This document shows, piece by piece, positions 1 to 11,016 of a stretch of DNA of 64,000 bases (the first letter of the stretch is position 1; each line of letters starts with the position of its first letter). The position numbers were made by a program, and so were the translations under genes. Location: contig CAILWV010000021.1 of NCBI GenBank assembly GCA_903838055.1, positions 1 through 64,000 on the forward strand, read 5' to 3'. A model generated the notes under the pieces. It worked only from the letters and a program-made list of their open reading frames with translations, was not told the DNA's origin and did no database searches. The stretch is from an uncultured Bacteroidota bacterium (lineage in GTDB: Bacteria > Bacteroidota > Bacteroidia > Flavobacteriales > Flavobacteriaceae).

Positions 1-76
1 ATTGAGGATCTTGCTGCGCTTTTACATCAACAAATGTCAATAATGCTAACGCAATTAGGAAATATGTTTTTTTCAT
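1..76 (-). CDS. PorP/SprF-like T9SS membrane protein, N-terminal fragment
   Basis: This is the first 25 codons of a gene that runs off the left edge. It starts with ATG at 76 on the minus strand and encodes a signal peptide (MKKTYFLIAL... ending KAQ) followed by QQDPQ. The family knowledge used is that PorP/SprF outer-membrane proteins of the type IX secretion system often begin their mature part with QQDPQYTQY and commonly sit directly downstream of large adhesins with a gliding-motility C-terminal domain, as here. The spacer to the adhesin stop is 32 bases, so the two are probably co-transcribed. Only the N-terminus is visible, so the family call rests on this short match plus context. Confidence 0.6.
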   Translation of the reverse strand, partial: MKKTYFLIALALLTFVDVKAQQDPQ

Positions 77-108
77 TTTATGAAGATTTATCATTTTTAC
101 GTTAATAA

Positions 109-3100
109 TTATTTAGAATCTCTGTTAATGTATATCCAACCTGTTTTACTTGGCTGGTTGTTTTTGAACTCTATTACATAATAATAGGTTCCATCAGGAA
201 GTTCATCACCAGCATTAGATTGACCAATCCATTCATTAGTATAATCCATTTTAGAATAAACTTTTGTTCCATATCTATTAAAGATTTCCAATTGTTGCAC
301 ATTCATCAATCTTAAATCGAAGAAGTCATTTCTAGTATCGTTGTTAGGAGAAATACCTCTTTGAATATCACAATAAATTCTATCAACTATAATACTGTGA
401 TTTTGCACACATCCATTAACTTCTACTTTTACTGAGAAAGTTACAGGTAATGGTGAAGGTGTAGTCAAACCGCTAATATATGTAGTTGCATCAAATGTAG
501 AATTTGAACCTATAGTGGCTAAAGAAGGGTTTAATGTCCAACTATAATTAGCAGAATTTACATCAAACGAACTGTTAGTAGGAATAACTTCTAAAGTAAA
601 TTTATTATCCAAACATTCTCCGTTAAGAGAAAAATCAAATGCAGGACTAAAAGTAACTGTTCCAGAAGCACTTGCGCTAACACAACCAGTAACTGTATTT
701 GTAACTATTACTGAATAAGATCCAGCTACAGTAGTATTAACAGTTGCAGAAGTTCCTGGAGTAGATCCAGCAGGTCCATTCCATGAATAAGTATAAGTTC
801 CTGGGTTAGTTACTGTAGCATTTATTGTTGCAGTAGCACCTTGACAAATAGTAGCACTAGAAACTGTAGCTACTGGCAGTGCATTTATAGTAACTGTACT
901 AGTAGCAGTTGTGCTTGTACATCCACTTGCACTTGTTATCGATACAGTATAAGTACCGGAAACACCAGCATTGAAATGATCCACATTTCCTGGATTAGTA
1001 ACACCGGTTGGAGCTGTCCAAGTATAAGTATATGTTCCTGGTAAGCCAGGAACAGCTGTAACAACTGCATTTATTCCTGCACAAACTGTTGGACTATTAA
1101 CAGCAACAGTAGGAACAGAATTAATAGTTGCAGTACCTGAAGCAGATACACTAGAACATCCTGTTATAGTATTTGTAATAACTACTGAATAAACTCCAGA
1201 AACTGTTGCGGTAAATGTAGATACGTTTCCTGGGTTAGTTGCACCTGTTGGCACACTCCACACATAAGAATAAGTTCCTGTTGTACCTGGAGTTGCGGTT
1301 ACAACTGCATTTTGACCAAAACAAACTGTTGGACTATTCACTGTAACCGTTGGTTTTGCGTTAATAGTAACCGTGCTTGATGCGGCAGTACTAGTACATC
1401 CTGAAGTGCTAGTTATTGATACGGTATATGTTCCAGAAATAGTAGCTGTAAAATGATCCACATTTCCTGGATTAGTAACTCCTGTAGGTACAGTCCAAGT
1501 GTAAGTATATGTTCCTGCAACACCTGGTATCGCGGTAACTACAGCATTTATTCCAGCACAAACTGTTGGACTATTAACAACAACCGTTGGTATAGGATTG
1601 TGTGTAAGTGTTCCTGAAGCAGAATCACTAGAACAACCAGTCAATGTGTTAGTAATAATCACTGTGTATATTCCTGCTACTGTTGCATTAAATGTAGCAA
1701 CGTTTCCTGGATTAGTAGCTCCAGTTGGCACTGTCCAAACATAAGAATATGTTCCTGTTGTGCCTGGAGTTGCAGTCATAACTGCATTTTGACCAAAACA
1801 AACCGTTGGACTATTTACTGTAACTGTTGGTTTAGCGTTTATTACTAAAGGAGTTGTTGTTGAACTTGCATCTAAACATAAGGCAAGGTTTGCATTTACC
1901 GCATAAGTTATTTGATATGTTCCTGGTGATGATGTTGCTAAATTAACTACTCCTGTTGCTGAATTCAAACTTAAACCAGTAGTTGGTGTAACAGTATAAG
2001 TACCTCCTGTTGTAAAACCAACAGCTGTAGTATTTGGCGTTAAAGTTGGAGCAACGTCAATACAAACTGGTGTAGTATAACTAAAAGTAGTAACTGACGG
2101 ATTTAAAATTGGTGATAACAATGTAACTGGTACAACCACCGAAATACAACCAGTTAATATATCTTTAACGGTAATAGTATGAAGACCTGGGTTTAATCCA
2201 CTAAAAATTGGACTAGTTTGGTAAGGACCTCCGTCAACACTATATTGATAATTTGAAGTTGTAGTGTTTAATGTATATAAACCAATATTAGAATAATCAT
2301 TATTAGCACAATCAGCAGGGGTATTTCCAGCATAGTCTAAAATATCCCAATCATTATTATTGAAAGTCGGATTTGGTAGAGGTGAAATTGTTGTTTTTCT
2401 TCTAAAATCAGCACCTTCATTACCTATGTTAGTTGGAGCCCAATTATTGTCTCCAAAAGTTCCCCAACTATCTATTAGTGTTGTTCCATTAAATAGACCA
2501 AAATGATCATTTCCATTAGCTGAAAAATTTACTGATCCAGATCCACTACTTTGTGCACCTAGAGATCCATCACCCCCTAGTATTGAAGAACATATGTTTG
2601 AACCACCAAATCCTAATGCAACAACATAAGTTGCTCCAGAAGAAATATTCACATTATTTAATGGCAAGGTAAATCCGTAGGCATTTCCATTATTCGCGGT
2701 TTTTATCGAATAATTCGATAAATTAATCGAAGCACCTGTTCCATTGTATAACTCGACATAGGATAAAGATCCAGAATTAGAATCTGTAGCCTCAGAAATA
2801 AATAAATCTGTTGGCGTCTGAGCTCCTAAACTTGAAATAGGAGAAGTAATCTCAACCGTTCCCGTTGGAGTAACACAAGTAGGTTGCGTTACTACTACAA
2901 CAGTAGGAGTTGGAACAGAATTTACAGTAACATGTATTGTTATTGGCTCTGAACATTGACCAGCGTTAGGTGTAAATGTATAAGGTGTTGAACCAACTAG
3001 AGTAGGATTAATAACTGCAGGTGTCCAAGAACCAAGAATTCCATTTAAAGAAGTTGATGGCAATGTTGGTGCTGGTGCTGTATCTCCTAAACAAATTGAT

Positions 3101-6100
3101 GCAATTGGCGCAAATGTTGGAGTAATAACAGAATTTATTGTAACAGTTCCTGATGCAGTTGCAGGGCAGTTAGCAGTAGTCAACGAAATTGCATCTATAA
3201 AATTACCAACTGTTAAATCGGCTGTTCCAGCACTTACTGAAACAAAACGAAGTGAATAATTAGAAATACTATTATTTGGGAAAGTATAAGGTACAGTACT
3301 ATAAACCCAAGCAGCAGGTGTTGCTGAGAATTGTCCTAAACTAACATAAGGTCCACCTATAGGTCCAATTTCTACTCGCATTACATCTGTTCCACTAAAA
3401 CGTCCTCTATGAGCAAACGAAATATTTATTGTAGAACCTGGCAATACAGTCATATCTTGGTAAAGTGTTGACACTTGATTCGCATTTAACTCAATAAATT
3501 GAGTTCCTGAATAAGAAGGAGTTGATTGAAAACCTGAAGACCAAACTTCAATCATTCCATCTGTAGCGGTAGTTCTCCAACAAGAGAAATTACTTTGATT
3601 AACAAATAATGAGCCTGCGGTTGGAACCCCAATTGGGGCATCAAAATCCATGTTACATAAACTACTTACGTTATTTACTACAACAGAATAAACACCTGGT
3701 ACAGAAGTTGTAAAACTCGCCACATTACCTGGGTTAGTTACTCCTGCAGGAACTGTCCATGTATATGTATACGTTCCTGGAGTTGAAACTGTAGCAGTAA
3801 CAGTTGCCAATCCTCCGCAAATAACTGGATTATTAACACTAACAATTGGAACAGGGTTTATTGAAACAGTAGAAGTTACACTAATACTTGAACAACCAGT
3901 AACAGTATTTGTAGCAATTACTGAATAATTTCCACTAACTGTTGCATTAAAAGTAGCAACGTTTCCTGGGTTAGTTACTCCTGTAGGACAAATCCAAACA
4001 TAAGAATAACTTCCTGTTGGTGACGGTGTAGCAGTTACTGTTGCTATTTGACCTTGGCAAACAGTTGGACTATTAACAGTAACTGTTGGTAAAGCATTAA
4101 CAGTAACTGTTCCTGAACCACTAACACTTGAACATGAAGTAGTAGTATTTGTAATTATTACTGAATAAACTCCTTGAATAGATGTAGTAAAAGTAGCAAC
4201 GTTTCCTGGAGGTGTAGCTCCAGATGGTATTGTCCATGCATAACTATATGTTCCAGCAGTTCCCGGAGTAGCAGTTACGGTTGCATTTTGTCCAGCACAA
4301 ACTGTAGAATTATTAACTGTTACAGTTGGTGTAACAGGATCAACTAATATAATAGGAGATGCATATGGATAAATACATCCATTTAAAGCAACAGAAAAAT
4401 TAGAATAAGTTGCGGCATTTAATCCTGTAATAACAATATCTCCAGAGTTATTAGATGTTAAAGTTATAGGTCCGACAGCAGTAGCACCTTGTTGGTAAGA
4501 AACACCATATGTTGTACTAGGAGCCATACCTGATATTGTAATTGTACCATTAGTACCACTACAAGTTGTTGGATTAGAGCTTGAATAGAATGGTTGAGCT
4601 TGAATTGTAAAGTTAGCGGTAAAATAAGCACCATTGTTATCTATGAGGATATTTTCATCGCATCCTGTTGGATTAGATGTGCTTCCAGTAAGATCATAAT
4701 AAACTTGAATTACGTAATTCCCAGGAGCATATGTAGTTAAGTTAACTGGTGAATATGGATTTGTAGTTCCATCGGCTACAACTCTATGCCATTTTTGATC
4801 ACCTGTATTACAAGGACCTCCCGTAGGGAAAGAGCCTGCAGAACAGCTATCAAATAAAGGTAATCCCATTACTTGGAATGTACCAGGAGTTGAAGCAGCT
4901 GGATAAATTCTATAGTTTAATCGCGCGCTACAAATATTTGCAGTAGTAGATTTAAATGTTTTAACTTCAGCTCCTCTTAAAATTAAAAGGTTAGAGTTTT
5001 GAACATAAGTTCCTAAATTGGAGTTTTGAAATACATTTCCTGCTGGTCCTATAAGGTCAGCTCCTGAACCTACTGTATTAAAGAAATTCGATGTAGAGCA
5101 ATTGGTTAACCAAACAGCACTTGCATAACTTCCTAAAGAACAGTTAGTGTTAACTGTAACATCTAGCGTTGTATTTGAAGCACATTGACCAGTATTTGGT
5201 GTAAAAGTATAAGTGCCAGAGGCAGTATTACTTACTATTGGTGGTGACCAAACACCAGTTATAGGCGGTACATTACTTGAAGAGTTAGATAATATTGGTG
5301 CAGTTGCTCCAGAACAAATTGGTGCTGGAGTAGTAAATGTTGGAGTAATACTGTTAGTTACCGTAACGTTCATAGTAGTAGGCAATGCACATTGTCCAGC
5401 TGTAGGTGTAAATGTATATGTTACAGTTCCTGTTACAGAAGTATTAATAGTTGCTGGAGACCAAACTCCTGTAATACCTACTGTATTTGTAGAAGTAGTA
5501 GGTAAAACTGGCGCAGTAGAACCTTGACAAATTGGTTGAATTTGAGTAAATGTTGGTGTTACAGGTGATAAAAGGTGTAACAATACATTTTCAGATTTAA
5601 TAACATGAGTTCCATCACATGCAGTATATGTAGCTTGTGCTGTCATATTAGTATCATGTGTAATACAAACATTAGCATTTAAGTTTGGAGTAAATGGTGC
5701 TCCATCTTGAAGCCATTGAAAAGTAACATTTGAATTTCCACTTGGTAAAAATCTCCATGCTTCATTATGAGCTTCCCAAGTTCCTGTGTTTCTTCCTGGA
5801 GGTACAACTGCATTAGTTCCAGCAGCATTTTGAATTCCGATAACACCACTTCCAGAATTCCATGTTGTACATGCAGTTCTATCTTGAATATAAATATCTA
5901 TTACGTTAGAGGTTTCATATAATACTAATTGACTAGTTTGAAGTCCAACACTATTTGCACAACTAAATTGTGCTTCTTTACTAAAGTTAATTACAAAAAC
6001 TCTACAAGGAGCTACACCTAGAACTTGGTAGTTAATATTAGGTACAGCGGGTGGAGTTAAAATACTAGGGTTAGTATCTTGATATGGAGCATAAATTGCA

Positions 6101-9100
6101 TTTAAAATTGGGAAAGTAGTACTTGGTATTTGTGCTGTATATGCCCATGGACAGTTAGATCCTGCAGTATGCGTGTTAAATGTAACTACCCCATTAGATC
6201 CAATATTTAAGAAATTGTATGGAGTTCCATAAAAACAAAATTTAAATGGAATAGGTAAATCTCCTGACCAAACATCATCAATATTTACAGATACTTGAGT
6301 TCCACCAGTAAATGGGAAAGCGGGCATATATGGTGTAGAATATACATTATAAGAACTTGTATCATGAGAATCCGTATAAGTAGCTGTTAAACTAACACAG
6401 TTATTGTCTGGACAGATATCTAATTGACCAGGACTTGTAGTTGTTAAATTTAAATTTACTCCAGCACATTCTGGTAATGGTGGATTAACATATAAGTTAG
6501 ATGGTGTTGACCATCCACTTTGACTATTAGATGTACATATAGATCTAACATAAACATCATAAAATGAACCAACAGTTAATCCAGAAATGGTTGTAGGGTT
6601 TGTATTTACAATTGTTCCTGTTGTTCCTGGACCTGGCGCAGGTGATCCTTGTGGTAAATAAATAACCTCCCATTGTGTTGCACTTCCTGTTTCTGTCCAT
6701 GAAACTAATGCAGTTGTTGAAGAGTTAGATCCTGTTAATACTAAGGTAGGAACTGAACATGTTGCAGTGCTTGTTGTTTTTGGTCCTGACCAAGAACTTG
6801 AACTTGAAGAGGAACATACAGCTCTTACATAAAAATCATAACAAGTTGCAGAATTTAATCCTGAAATTGTAAATGGATTAGTTGCAGCTGCAATTACTCC
6901 TGTTGTCGTTGTTGAAGTTGGTGCTGGTGAGCCGCAAGGCAAAGCAATAACTTCCCAAGCTGAAGGAAATGATCCATCAGGATTTGCTGGCTGAGTCCAA
7001 CCTAATGCTATAGAATTATATAAAACGGTAGATGATGGTGTAGTCAATACTATTGGTTTCTGACAAGGAGGCGCTGGCGCACAAGTTACACTTGCTAACC
7101 ATCCAGCTGCATTTGTAGTTCCATTAGAAGTAAATACAAAAGTTAATGAACCATCAGGAGTTGAAGATGTAATTGATTGAGGAATTGTAGTTCCTGAATA
7201 AGTACCTAATAATGTTCCTAAAGTTCCAATTCCGTCATAAACTTGCAATATATCCGTATTTAATTGTGTATTAAAAGCAGTAAAAGTTACGGTTACTTGA
7301 TCACCAGGGTTAACCGGATTAATTATTGTAGTTCCTGTTGCTGCAGTAACGTTATTAGGATAGTTTCCTGCAATTCCTCCTGGATCTACAAAATTACCCC
7401 CACAAATTGGTGGAGCAATTGGTGTAGTTGCGCTAACAGGACCAGACCAAGAACTGGAATTACTAGAATCACATACAGCTCTTACATAAAAATCATAACA
7501 TGTTAATGGAATTAATCCTGTAACTGTAAATGGATTTGTTCCTGCAGCAATAACACCTGTTGCTGAAGCTGTAGGTGCAGGTGAGCCACATGGTAACGCA
7601 ATAACTTCCCATGCTGAAGCTATAGATCCTCCTGGATTAGCTGGTTGAGTCCACCCTACTGTCACTGAATTATAAAGTATAGTAGCCGTTGGAATATTCA
7701 ATACTATTGGTTTTTGACATGGCGGAGCTGGTGCACAAGTAACACTTGCTAACCACCCTGAAGCTACTGTACTTCCATTAGAGTTAAAAACAAATGTTAA
7801 TGCTCCATCTGGAGACGAGGAAGTAATAGGTTGTGGAATAATTGGTCCTGAATAGGTTGCCAATAGGGTTCCACCAGTTCCTACTCCATCATATACTTGT
7901 AATATATCTGTATTTAATTGTGTATTAAATGCTGTAAATGTTACTGTTACTTGATCACCTGGAGTAACTGGAGTTATTGTTGTGGTAGATGCAACAATGT
8001 TATTTCCATAGTTTCCTGCAATTCCTCCTGGATCTACAAAATTACCACCACAAATTGGCGGAGCAATTGGTGTAGTTGCACTTACAGGCCCTGTCCAAGA
8101 ACTGGAATTACTAGAATCACATACAGCTCTAACATAAAAATCATAGCAAGTTAAAGGTGTTAATCCTGTAATTGTAAATGGATTCGTACTTGCAGTAATA
8201 ACACCTGTTGCAGTTGCAGAAGGCGCTGGCGAACCACATAGTAAGGCAATTACTTCCCATGCACTTGGAATTGATGTATCTGGATTAGCTGGTTGTGTCC
8301 ATGCAGCTGTTACTGAATTATATAATACAGTAGCTGAAGGTAAATTTAATAAAATTGGTTTTTGACATGGCGGTGCTGGTGCACAAGTTACATTTGCCAA
8401 CCATCCCGCTCCTACAGTAGTTCCATTAGATGTAAATACAAAAGTTAAACAACCATCAGGAGATGAGGATGTAATTACTGGTGGAATAGTTGGTCCTGAA
8501 TAGGTTCCTAACAAAGCCCCAGAGGTACCACTACCATCATAAACTTTTAATAAATCCGTATTTAATTGTGTATTAAATGCTGTAAATGTTACTGTAACTT
8601 GTTCTCCTGGATTTGTTGGACAAATAGTTGAAGAATAATTAGCGTTATTTGAATAATTCCCTGTAGGTCCACCTGTATCCACAAAATTTCCTCCACAAAT
8701 TGGTGGTGCAATAGGTGTTGTAGCAGTTACTGGTCCAACCCAATCACTATTATTAGTACATACTGCTCTAATATAAAAATCGTAACATGTTAATGGAGAT
8801 AATCCTGTATAAACGAATGGGTTTTCAAATGCCATTACATCACCTGGGGTAGCTGCTGTAGGAGCTGGAGAACCACAAGGTAAAGCTACAATATCCCATG
8901 CAGAAGCTGAAGTTCCATCTGGACTTGCAGGTTGTGTCCATGCTAAAGTTACAGAGTTATAAACTACAGTTCCAAATGGAATATTTAATAAAATTGGTTT
9001 TTGACAATCTGGTGCCGGTGCACAAGTAACATTTGCCACCCATCCTGAAGAGTTAGTAGTTCCATTAGAATTAAATACAAACGTTAAACAACCATCTGGA

Positions 9101-10962
9101 GAGGATGATGTAATAGGCCCAGGAATTGTTGTGCCAGAATAAGTAGCCAACAAAGTTCCAGATGTACCATTTCCATCATATACTTTTAATGTATCGTTAT
9201 TTAATTCTGTATTAAATGCTGTAAAAGTTACTGTAACTTGATTTCCTGGTGTAGGACAAATAGTATTAATTACATTGGTAGCGTTATTTGGATAATTTCC
9301 AGCTTGTCCGCCATCATCAACAAATAATCCACCACATACAGGTGGTGCTACTGCAGTTGTAAATAAGAAAGGTCCTGACCAAGCACTAAATGTTGTTCCC
9401 CCTCCATCACAATCTGCTCTAACCCAATATTGATATGCTGTGTCAGGAGTTAAACCTGTTACCATTGTATTGGTACTAGAAGATGTCGTAGTGCCAGCAG
9501 CAGTAGGTAAAGTTCCGCCAGCAGGTTGAACTGTATACTGCCAAGAAGTAAAAGTTGGACTTGTCCAAGCTAGTTGAGCTCCAGTTGGTGTTACAGCAGG
9601 TACAGCTAATGCGGTAGGTTGAGCACAATTTAATTGTTGTATTTGTAAGGTGTAAGGGTAGGTTTGTGTAGCAGAAGTTGAAGACAATACAATAATATAA
9701 GTATGTCCAGCAGTAACATTTAAACTAGGAATGTTTCTAACACCTGCAGTTGCATTTGCTACTCCTGCTAAACAGGTTACCCCAACATTTGAACATCCAT
9801 CATATACGAATATTCCAGAATTAGTGCCTCCAGCCCCTGGAGTCATTGTAATACCAATTGCTCCAGTTGTTGCTGCGGTATAAGTATAAAACACATCATT
9901 CCCTGTCATATAGTTAGTAGTAGTTCCTGCACAAGCTGTTGGCTGAGTGACATCTGTAGTATCACTATAGTTAGCAGTGGTGTCGGTTGTACTGTAAGGT
10001 AACGTAGGCGGTACTATTATTGCGGTAGGACAGGTTAACCCTGGAGTTAATGTAGTGAAATTGAATGGTCCAACCCAAGCACTATCACTATTTGAACATT
10101 TTGATCTTACATAATAAACATATCCTGTAGCTGGAGTTAATCCAGTAGCTATATATGGTAATACACCATTATATATAGTCCCTGTTCCGGTTGGAGTTCC
10201 GGTTGCTGGAACTACTTCTATTTCCCAAGAAGTAGAACCATTTGGAGTCCATGATAAACTTGCAGATGTAGTTGTAATATTTGTAGCTGTTTGGTTGGTA
10301 GGCTCTAAACAATGTTGAACCAACTTAACATCGTCAACGTACCAGCTGTTTCCTGATAAAGCTGCAGTAGGTTGTGTATATTCTCTTACAAATGCAAGGT
10401 AAACTTGTTGTCCAGCATAAGCAGATAGGTCAACAGTTTTTAATTCATATACATTATATGTTGCAACAATTGTAGTCTGATTCCATGTTTGCACAGTATT
10501 AGTATAGTTTGCAAGAGTGGTTTGAGAACCTGCTGTAGTAATTGTGTTAACCTTTATTTTATAGCTAACAACGTCGGCATTATTAAATCCTGTTCTTGTA
10601 TAAAAAAGTAATTGACCATTTGAAGGAACAGTAACCAAAGGTGTTGCTAAATAATCGGCAGAAGTATTACCTATTCCTATTTGTTTCCTATTAATGTATG
10701 CAGCTTGAGCACCGGCATAAAAATTAGTTATTACTCTATTCCATCTTACTTGACCGGCTGCAGGCGCAGGAACTCCGTTATCAAATACAGCCCACTGATT
10801 TCCAGTTGCTCCGGTACCTAAATTCCAAGGGGAAGTAGCTACTGGCGTTGCTAAAGCTGGTCCTGATGTGTTTTCAAATCCTTCTGTTCCAGGTGTTGGA
10901 AATTGAGAATAACCAACGAATGAAAACAATAAAGTGAATAGTAAAAAGGTAATTTTTCTCAT
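109..10962 (-). CDS. Giant T9SS-exported modular adhesin with CUB/FN3/PKD-like repeats
   Basis: This 3,617-residue secreted surface protein has an N-terminal signal peptide (about 1-20, ending GYSQ). The visible modules, in order, are: a MAM/choice-of-anchor-J-like jelly roll (about 20-215, ending WYVDDVKL); FN3; a PPC-like domain (about 306-445); FN3; four CUB-like domains starting near residues 542, 754, 970 and 1187 (each CGGxFVDxGG... KVYDG... GWxANVTC), alternating with FN3 domains; and a nidogen-like region (about 1520-1745). These are followed by Ig/PKD-like repeats (PTVTVNSPTVC... TCxS), a second jelly roll, a lamin-tail LTD-like domain (TDLFISEATDS...) and more PKD-like repeats. The last 85 residues (RGISPNNDTRNDFFDL... 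IFNRYGTKVY) match the T9SS type B sorting / gliding-motility-associated domain. It is inferred to be exported through T9SS and displayed or released, with a likely role in adhesion. A PorP/SprF-like gene follows. Confidence 0.93.
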   Translation of the reverse strand: MRKITFLLFTLLFSFVGYSQFPTPGTEGFENTSGPALATPVATSPWNLGTGATGNQWAVFDNGVPAPAAGQVRWNRVITNFYAGAQAAYINRKQIGIGNTSADYLATPLVTVPSNGQLLFYTRTGFNNADVVSYKIKVNTITTAGSQTTLANYTNTVQTWNQTTIVATYNVYELKTVDLSAYAGQQVYLAFVREYTQPTAALSGNSWYVDDVKLVQHCLEPTNQTATNITTTSASLSWTPNGSTSWEIEVVPATGTPTGTGTIYNGVLPYIATGLTPATGYVYYVRSKCSNSDSAWVGPFNFTTLTPGLTCPTAIIVPPTLPYSTTDTTANYSDTTDVTQPTACAGTTTNYMTGNDVFYTYTAATTGAIGITMTPGAGGTNSGIFVYDGCSNVGVTCLAGVANATAGVRNIPSLNVTAGHTYIIVLSSTSATQTYPYTLQIQQLNCAQPTALAVPAVTPTGAQLAWTSPTFTSWQYTVQPAGGTLPTAAGTTTSSSTNTMVTGLTPDTAYQYWVRADCDGGGTTFSAWSGPFLFTTAVAPPVCGGLFVDDGGQAGNYPNNATNVINTICPTPGNQVTVTFTAFNTELNNDTLKVYDGNGTSGTLLATYSGTTIPGPITSSSPDGCLTFVFNSNGTTNSSGWVANVTCAPAPDCQKPILLNIPFGTVVYNSVTLAWTQPASPDGTSASAWDIVALPCGSPAPTAATPGDVMAFENPFVYTGLSPLTCYDFYIRAVCTNNSDWVGPVTATTPIAPPICGGNFVDTGGPTGNYSNNANYSSTICPTNPGEQVTVTFTAFNTQLNTDLLKVYDGSGTSGALLGTYSGPTIPPVITSSSPDGCLTFVFTSNGTTVGAGWLANVTCAPAPPCQKPILLNLPSATVLYNSVTAAWTQPANPDTSIPSAWEVIALLCGSPAPSATATGVITASTNPFTITGLTPLTCYDFYVRAVCDSSNSSSWTGPVSATTPIAPPICGGNFVDPGGIAGNYGNNIVASTTTITPVTPGDQVTVTFTAFNTQLNTDILQVYDGVGTGGTLLATYSGPIIPQPITSSSPDGALTFVFNSNGSTVASGWLASVTCAPAPPCQKPIVLNIPTATILYNSVTVGWTQPANPGGSIASAWEVIALPCGSPAPTASATGVIAAGTNPFTVTGLIPLTCYDFYVRAVCDSSNSSSWSGPVSATTPIAPPICGGNFVDPGGIAGNYPNNVTAATGTTIINPVNPGDQVTVTFTAFNTQLNTDILQVYDGIGTLGTLLGTYSGTTIPQSITSSTPDGSLTFVFTSNGTTNAAGWLASVTCAPAPPCQKPIVLTTPSSTVLYNSIALGWTQPANPDGSFPSAWEVIALPCGSPAPTSTTTTGVIAAATNPFTISGLNSATCYDFYVRAVCSSSSSSSWSGPKTTSTATCSVPTLVLTGSNSSTTALVSWTETGSATQWEVIYLPQGSPAPGPGTTGTIVNTNPTTISGLTVGSFYDVYVRSICTSNSQSGWSTPSNLYVNPPLPECAGVNLNLTTTSPGQLDICPDNNCVSLTATYTDSHDTSSYNVYSTPYMPAFPFTGGTQVSVNIDDVWSGDLPIPFKFCFYGTPYNFLNIGSNGVVTFNTHTAGSNCPWAYTAQIPSTTFPILNAIYAPYQDTNPSILTPPAVPNINYQVLGVAPCRVFVINFSKEAQFSCANSVGLQTSQLVLYETSNVIDIYIQDRTACTTWNSGSGVIGIQNAAGTNAVVPPGRNTGTWEAHNEAWRFLPSGNSNVTFQWLQDGAPFTPNLNANVCITHDTNMTAQATYTACDGTHVIKSENVLLHLLSPVTPTFTQIQPICQGSTAPVLPTTSTNTVGITGVWSPATINTSVTGTVTYTFTPTAGQCALPTTMNVTVTNSITPTFTTPAPICSGATAPILSNSSSNVPPITGVWSPPIVSNTASGTYTFTPNTGQCASNTTLDVTVNTNCSLGSYASAVWLTNCSTSNFFNTVGSGADLIGPAGNVFQNSNLGTYVQNSNLLILRGAEVKTFKSTTANICSARLNYRIYPAASTPGTFQVMGLPLFDSCSAGSFPTGGPCNTGDQKWHRVVADGTTNPYSPVNLTTYAPGNYVIQVYYDLTGSTSNPTGCDENILIDNNGAYFTANFTIQAQPFYSSSNPTTCSGTNGTITISGMAPSTTYGVSYQQGATAVGPITLTSNNSGDIVITGLNAATYSNFSVALNGCIYPYASPIILVDPVTPTVTVNNSTVCAGQNATVTATPGTAGTYSYAWTIPSGATPPGNVATFTTSIQGVYSVIITNTTTSCSSVSGSGTVTVNALPTVTVNSPTVCQGQIATVTATPSPTGSYSYVWICPTGVTNPGNVATFNATVSGNYSVIATNTVTGCSSISVTSTVSINPVPIVSVNNPVICGGLATVTATVSTPGTYTYTWTVPAGVTNPGNVASFTTSVPGVYSVVVNNVSSLCNMDFDAPIGVPTAGSLFVNQSNFSCWRTTATDGMIEVWSSGFQSTPSYSGTQFIELNANQVSTLYQDMTVLPGSTINISFAHRGRFSGTDVMRVEIGPIGGPYVSLGQFSATPAAWVYSTVPYTFPNNSISNYSLRFVSVSAGTADLTVGNFIDAISLTTANCPATASGTVTINSVITPTFAPIASICLGDTAPAPTLPSTSLNGILGSWTPAVINPTLVGSTPYTFTPNAGQCSEPITIHVTVNSVPTPTVVVVTQPTCVTPTGTVEITSPISSLGAQTPTDLFISEATDSNSGSLSYVELYNGTGASINLSNYSIKTANNGNAYGFTLPLNNVNISSGATYVVALGFGGSNICSSILGGDGSLGAQSSGSGSVNFSANGNDHFGLFNGTTLIDSWGTFGDNNWAPTNIGNEGADFRRKTTISPLPNPTFNNNDWDILDYAGNTPADCANNDYSNIGLYTLNTTTSNYQYSVDGGPYQTSPIFSGLNPGLHTITVKDILTGCISVVVPVTLLSPILNPSVTTFSYTTPVCIDVAPTLTPNTTAVGFTTGGTYTVTPTTGLSLNSATGVVNLATSSPGTYQITYAVNANLALCLDASSTTTPLVINAKPTVTVNSPTVCFGQNAVMTATPGTTGTYSYVWTVPTGATNPGNVATFNATVAGIYTVIITNTLTGCSSDSASGTLTHNPIPTVVVNSPTVCAGINAVVTAIPGVAGTYTYTWTVPTGVTNPGNVDHFTATISGTYTVSITSTSGCTSTAASSTVTINAKPTVTVNSPTVCFGQNAVVTATPGTTGTYSYVWSVPTGATNPGNVSTFTATVSGVYSVVITNTITGCSSVSASGTATINSVPTVAVNSPTVCAGINAVVTAVPGLPGTYTYTWTAPTGVTNPGNVDHFNAGVSGTYTVSITSASGCTSTTATSTVTINALPVATVSSATICQGATATINATVTNPGTYTYSWNGPAGSTPGTSATVNTTVAGSYSVIVTNTVTGCVSASASGTVTFSPAFDFSLNGECLDNKFTLEVIPTNSSFDVNSANYSWTLNPSLATIGSNSTFDATTYISGLTTPSPLPVTFSVKVEVNGCVQNHSIIVDRIYCDIQRGISPNNDTRNDFFDLRLMNVQQLEIFNRYGTKVYSKMDYTNEWIGQSNAGDELPDGTYYYVIEFKNNQPSKTGWIYINRDSK
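870..1860 (-). repeat. Two ~480-bp direct repeats encoding paired PKD-like modules
   Basis: Within the adhesin, two PKD-like modules (one starting TVNSPTVCFGQNAV, the next VNSPTVCAGINAVV) occur as a pair and the whole pair is repeated. The first-translated pair lies at about 1350-1845 and the second at about 870-1365. The repeat is clear at protein level, with long runs such as TATPGTTGTYSYVW shared. This points to recent tandem duplication or concerted evolution. Confidence 0.8.
6770..9350 (-). repeat. Four CUB+FN3 repeat units, ~640-650 bp each
   Basis: CUB-like module starts (CGG-FVD motif) are encoded near 9338, 8699, 8052 and 7402 on the minus strand, giving periods of 639, 647 and 650 bases. 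Each CUB is followed by an FN3-like module with a CQKPI start and the motif WEVIALPCGSPAP or a close variant. Units 3 and 4 are the most alike. Confidence 0.85.
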
Positions 10963-11016
10963 TATTATTTATTTTAAAAAATTTGGATATAATATTAAGT
11001 TGAATGTTATAATCTC

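Noticed and set aside
841..1044. Open plus-strand frame rich in Cys/Ser/Thr inside the adhesin
   Set aside because: It is a shadow of the adhesin's repeats in another frame; similar shadows occur at 5213-5527, 7264-7506 and 7918-8154. No signal or family features.
6770..9350. CRISPR-like array because of regular repeats
   Set aside because: Repeats are 640-650 bp, in frame and protein-coding; they are domain repeats of the adhesin.
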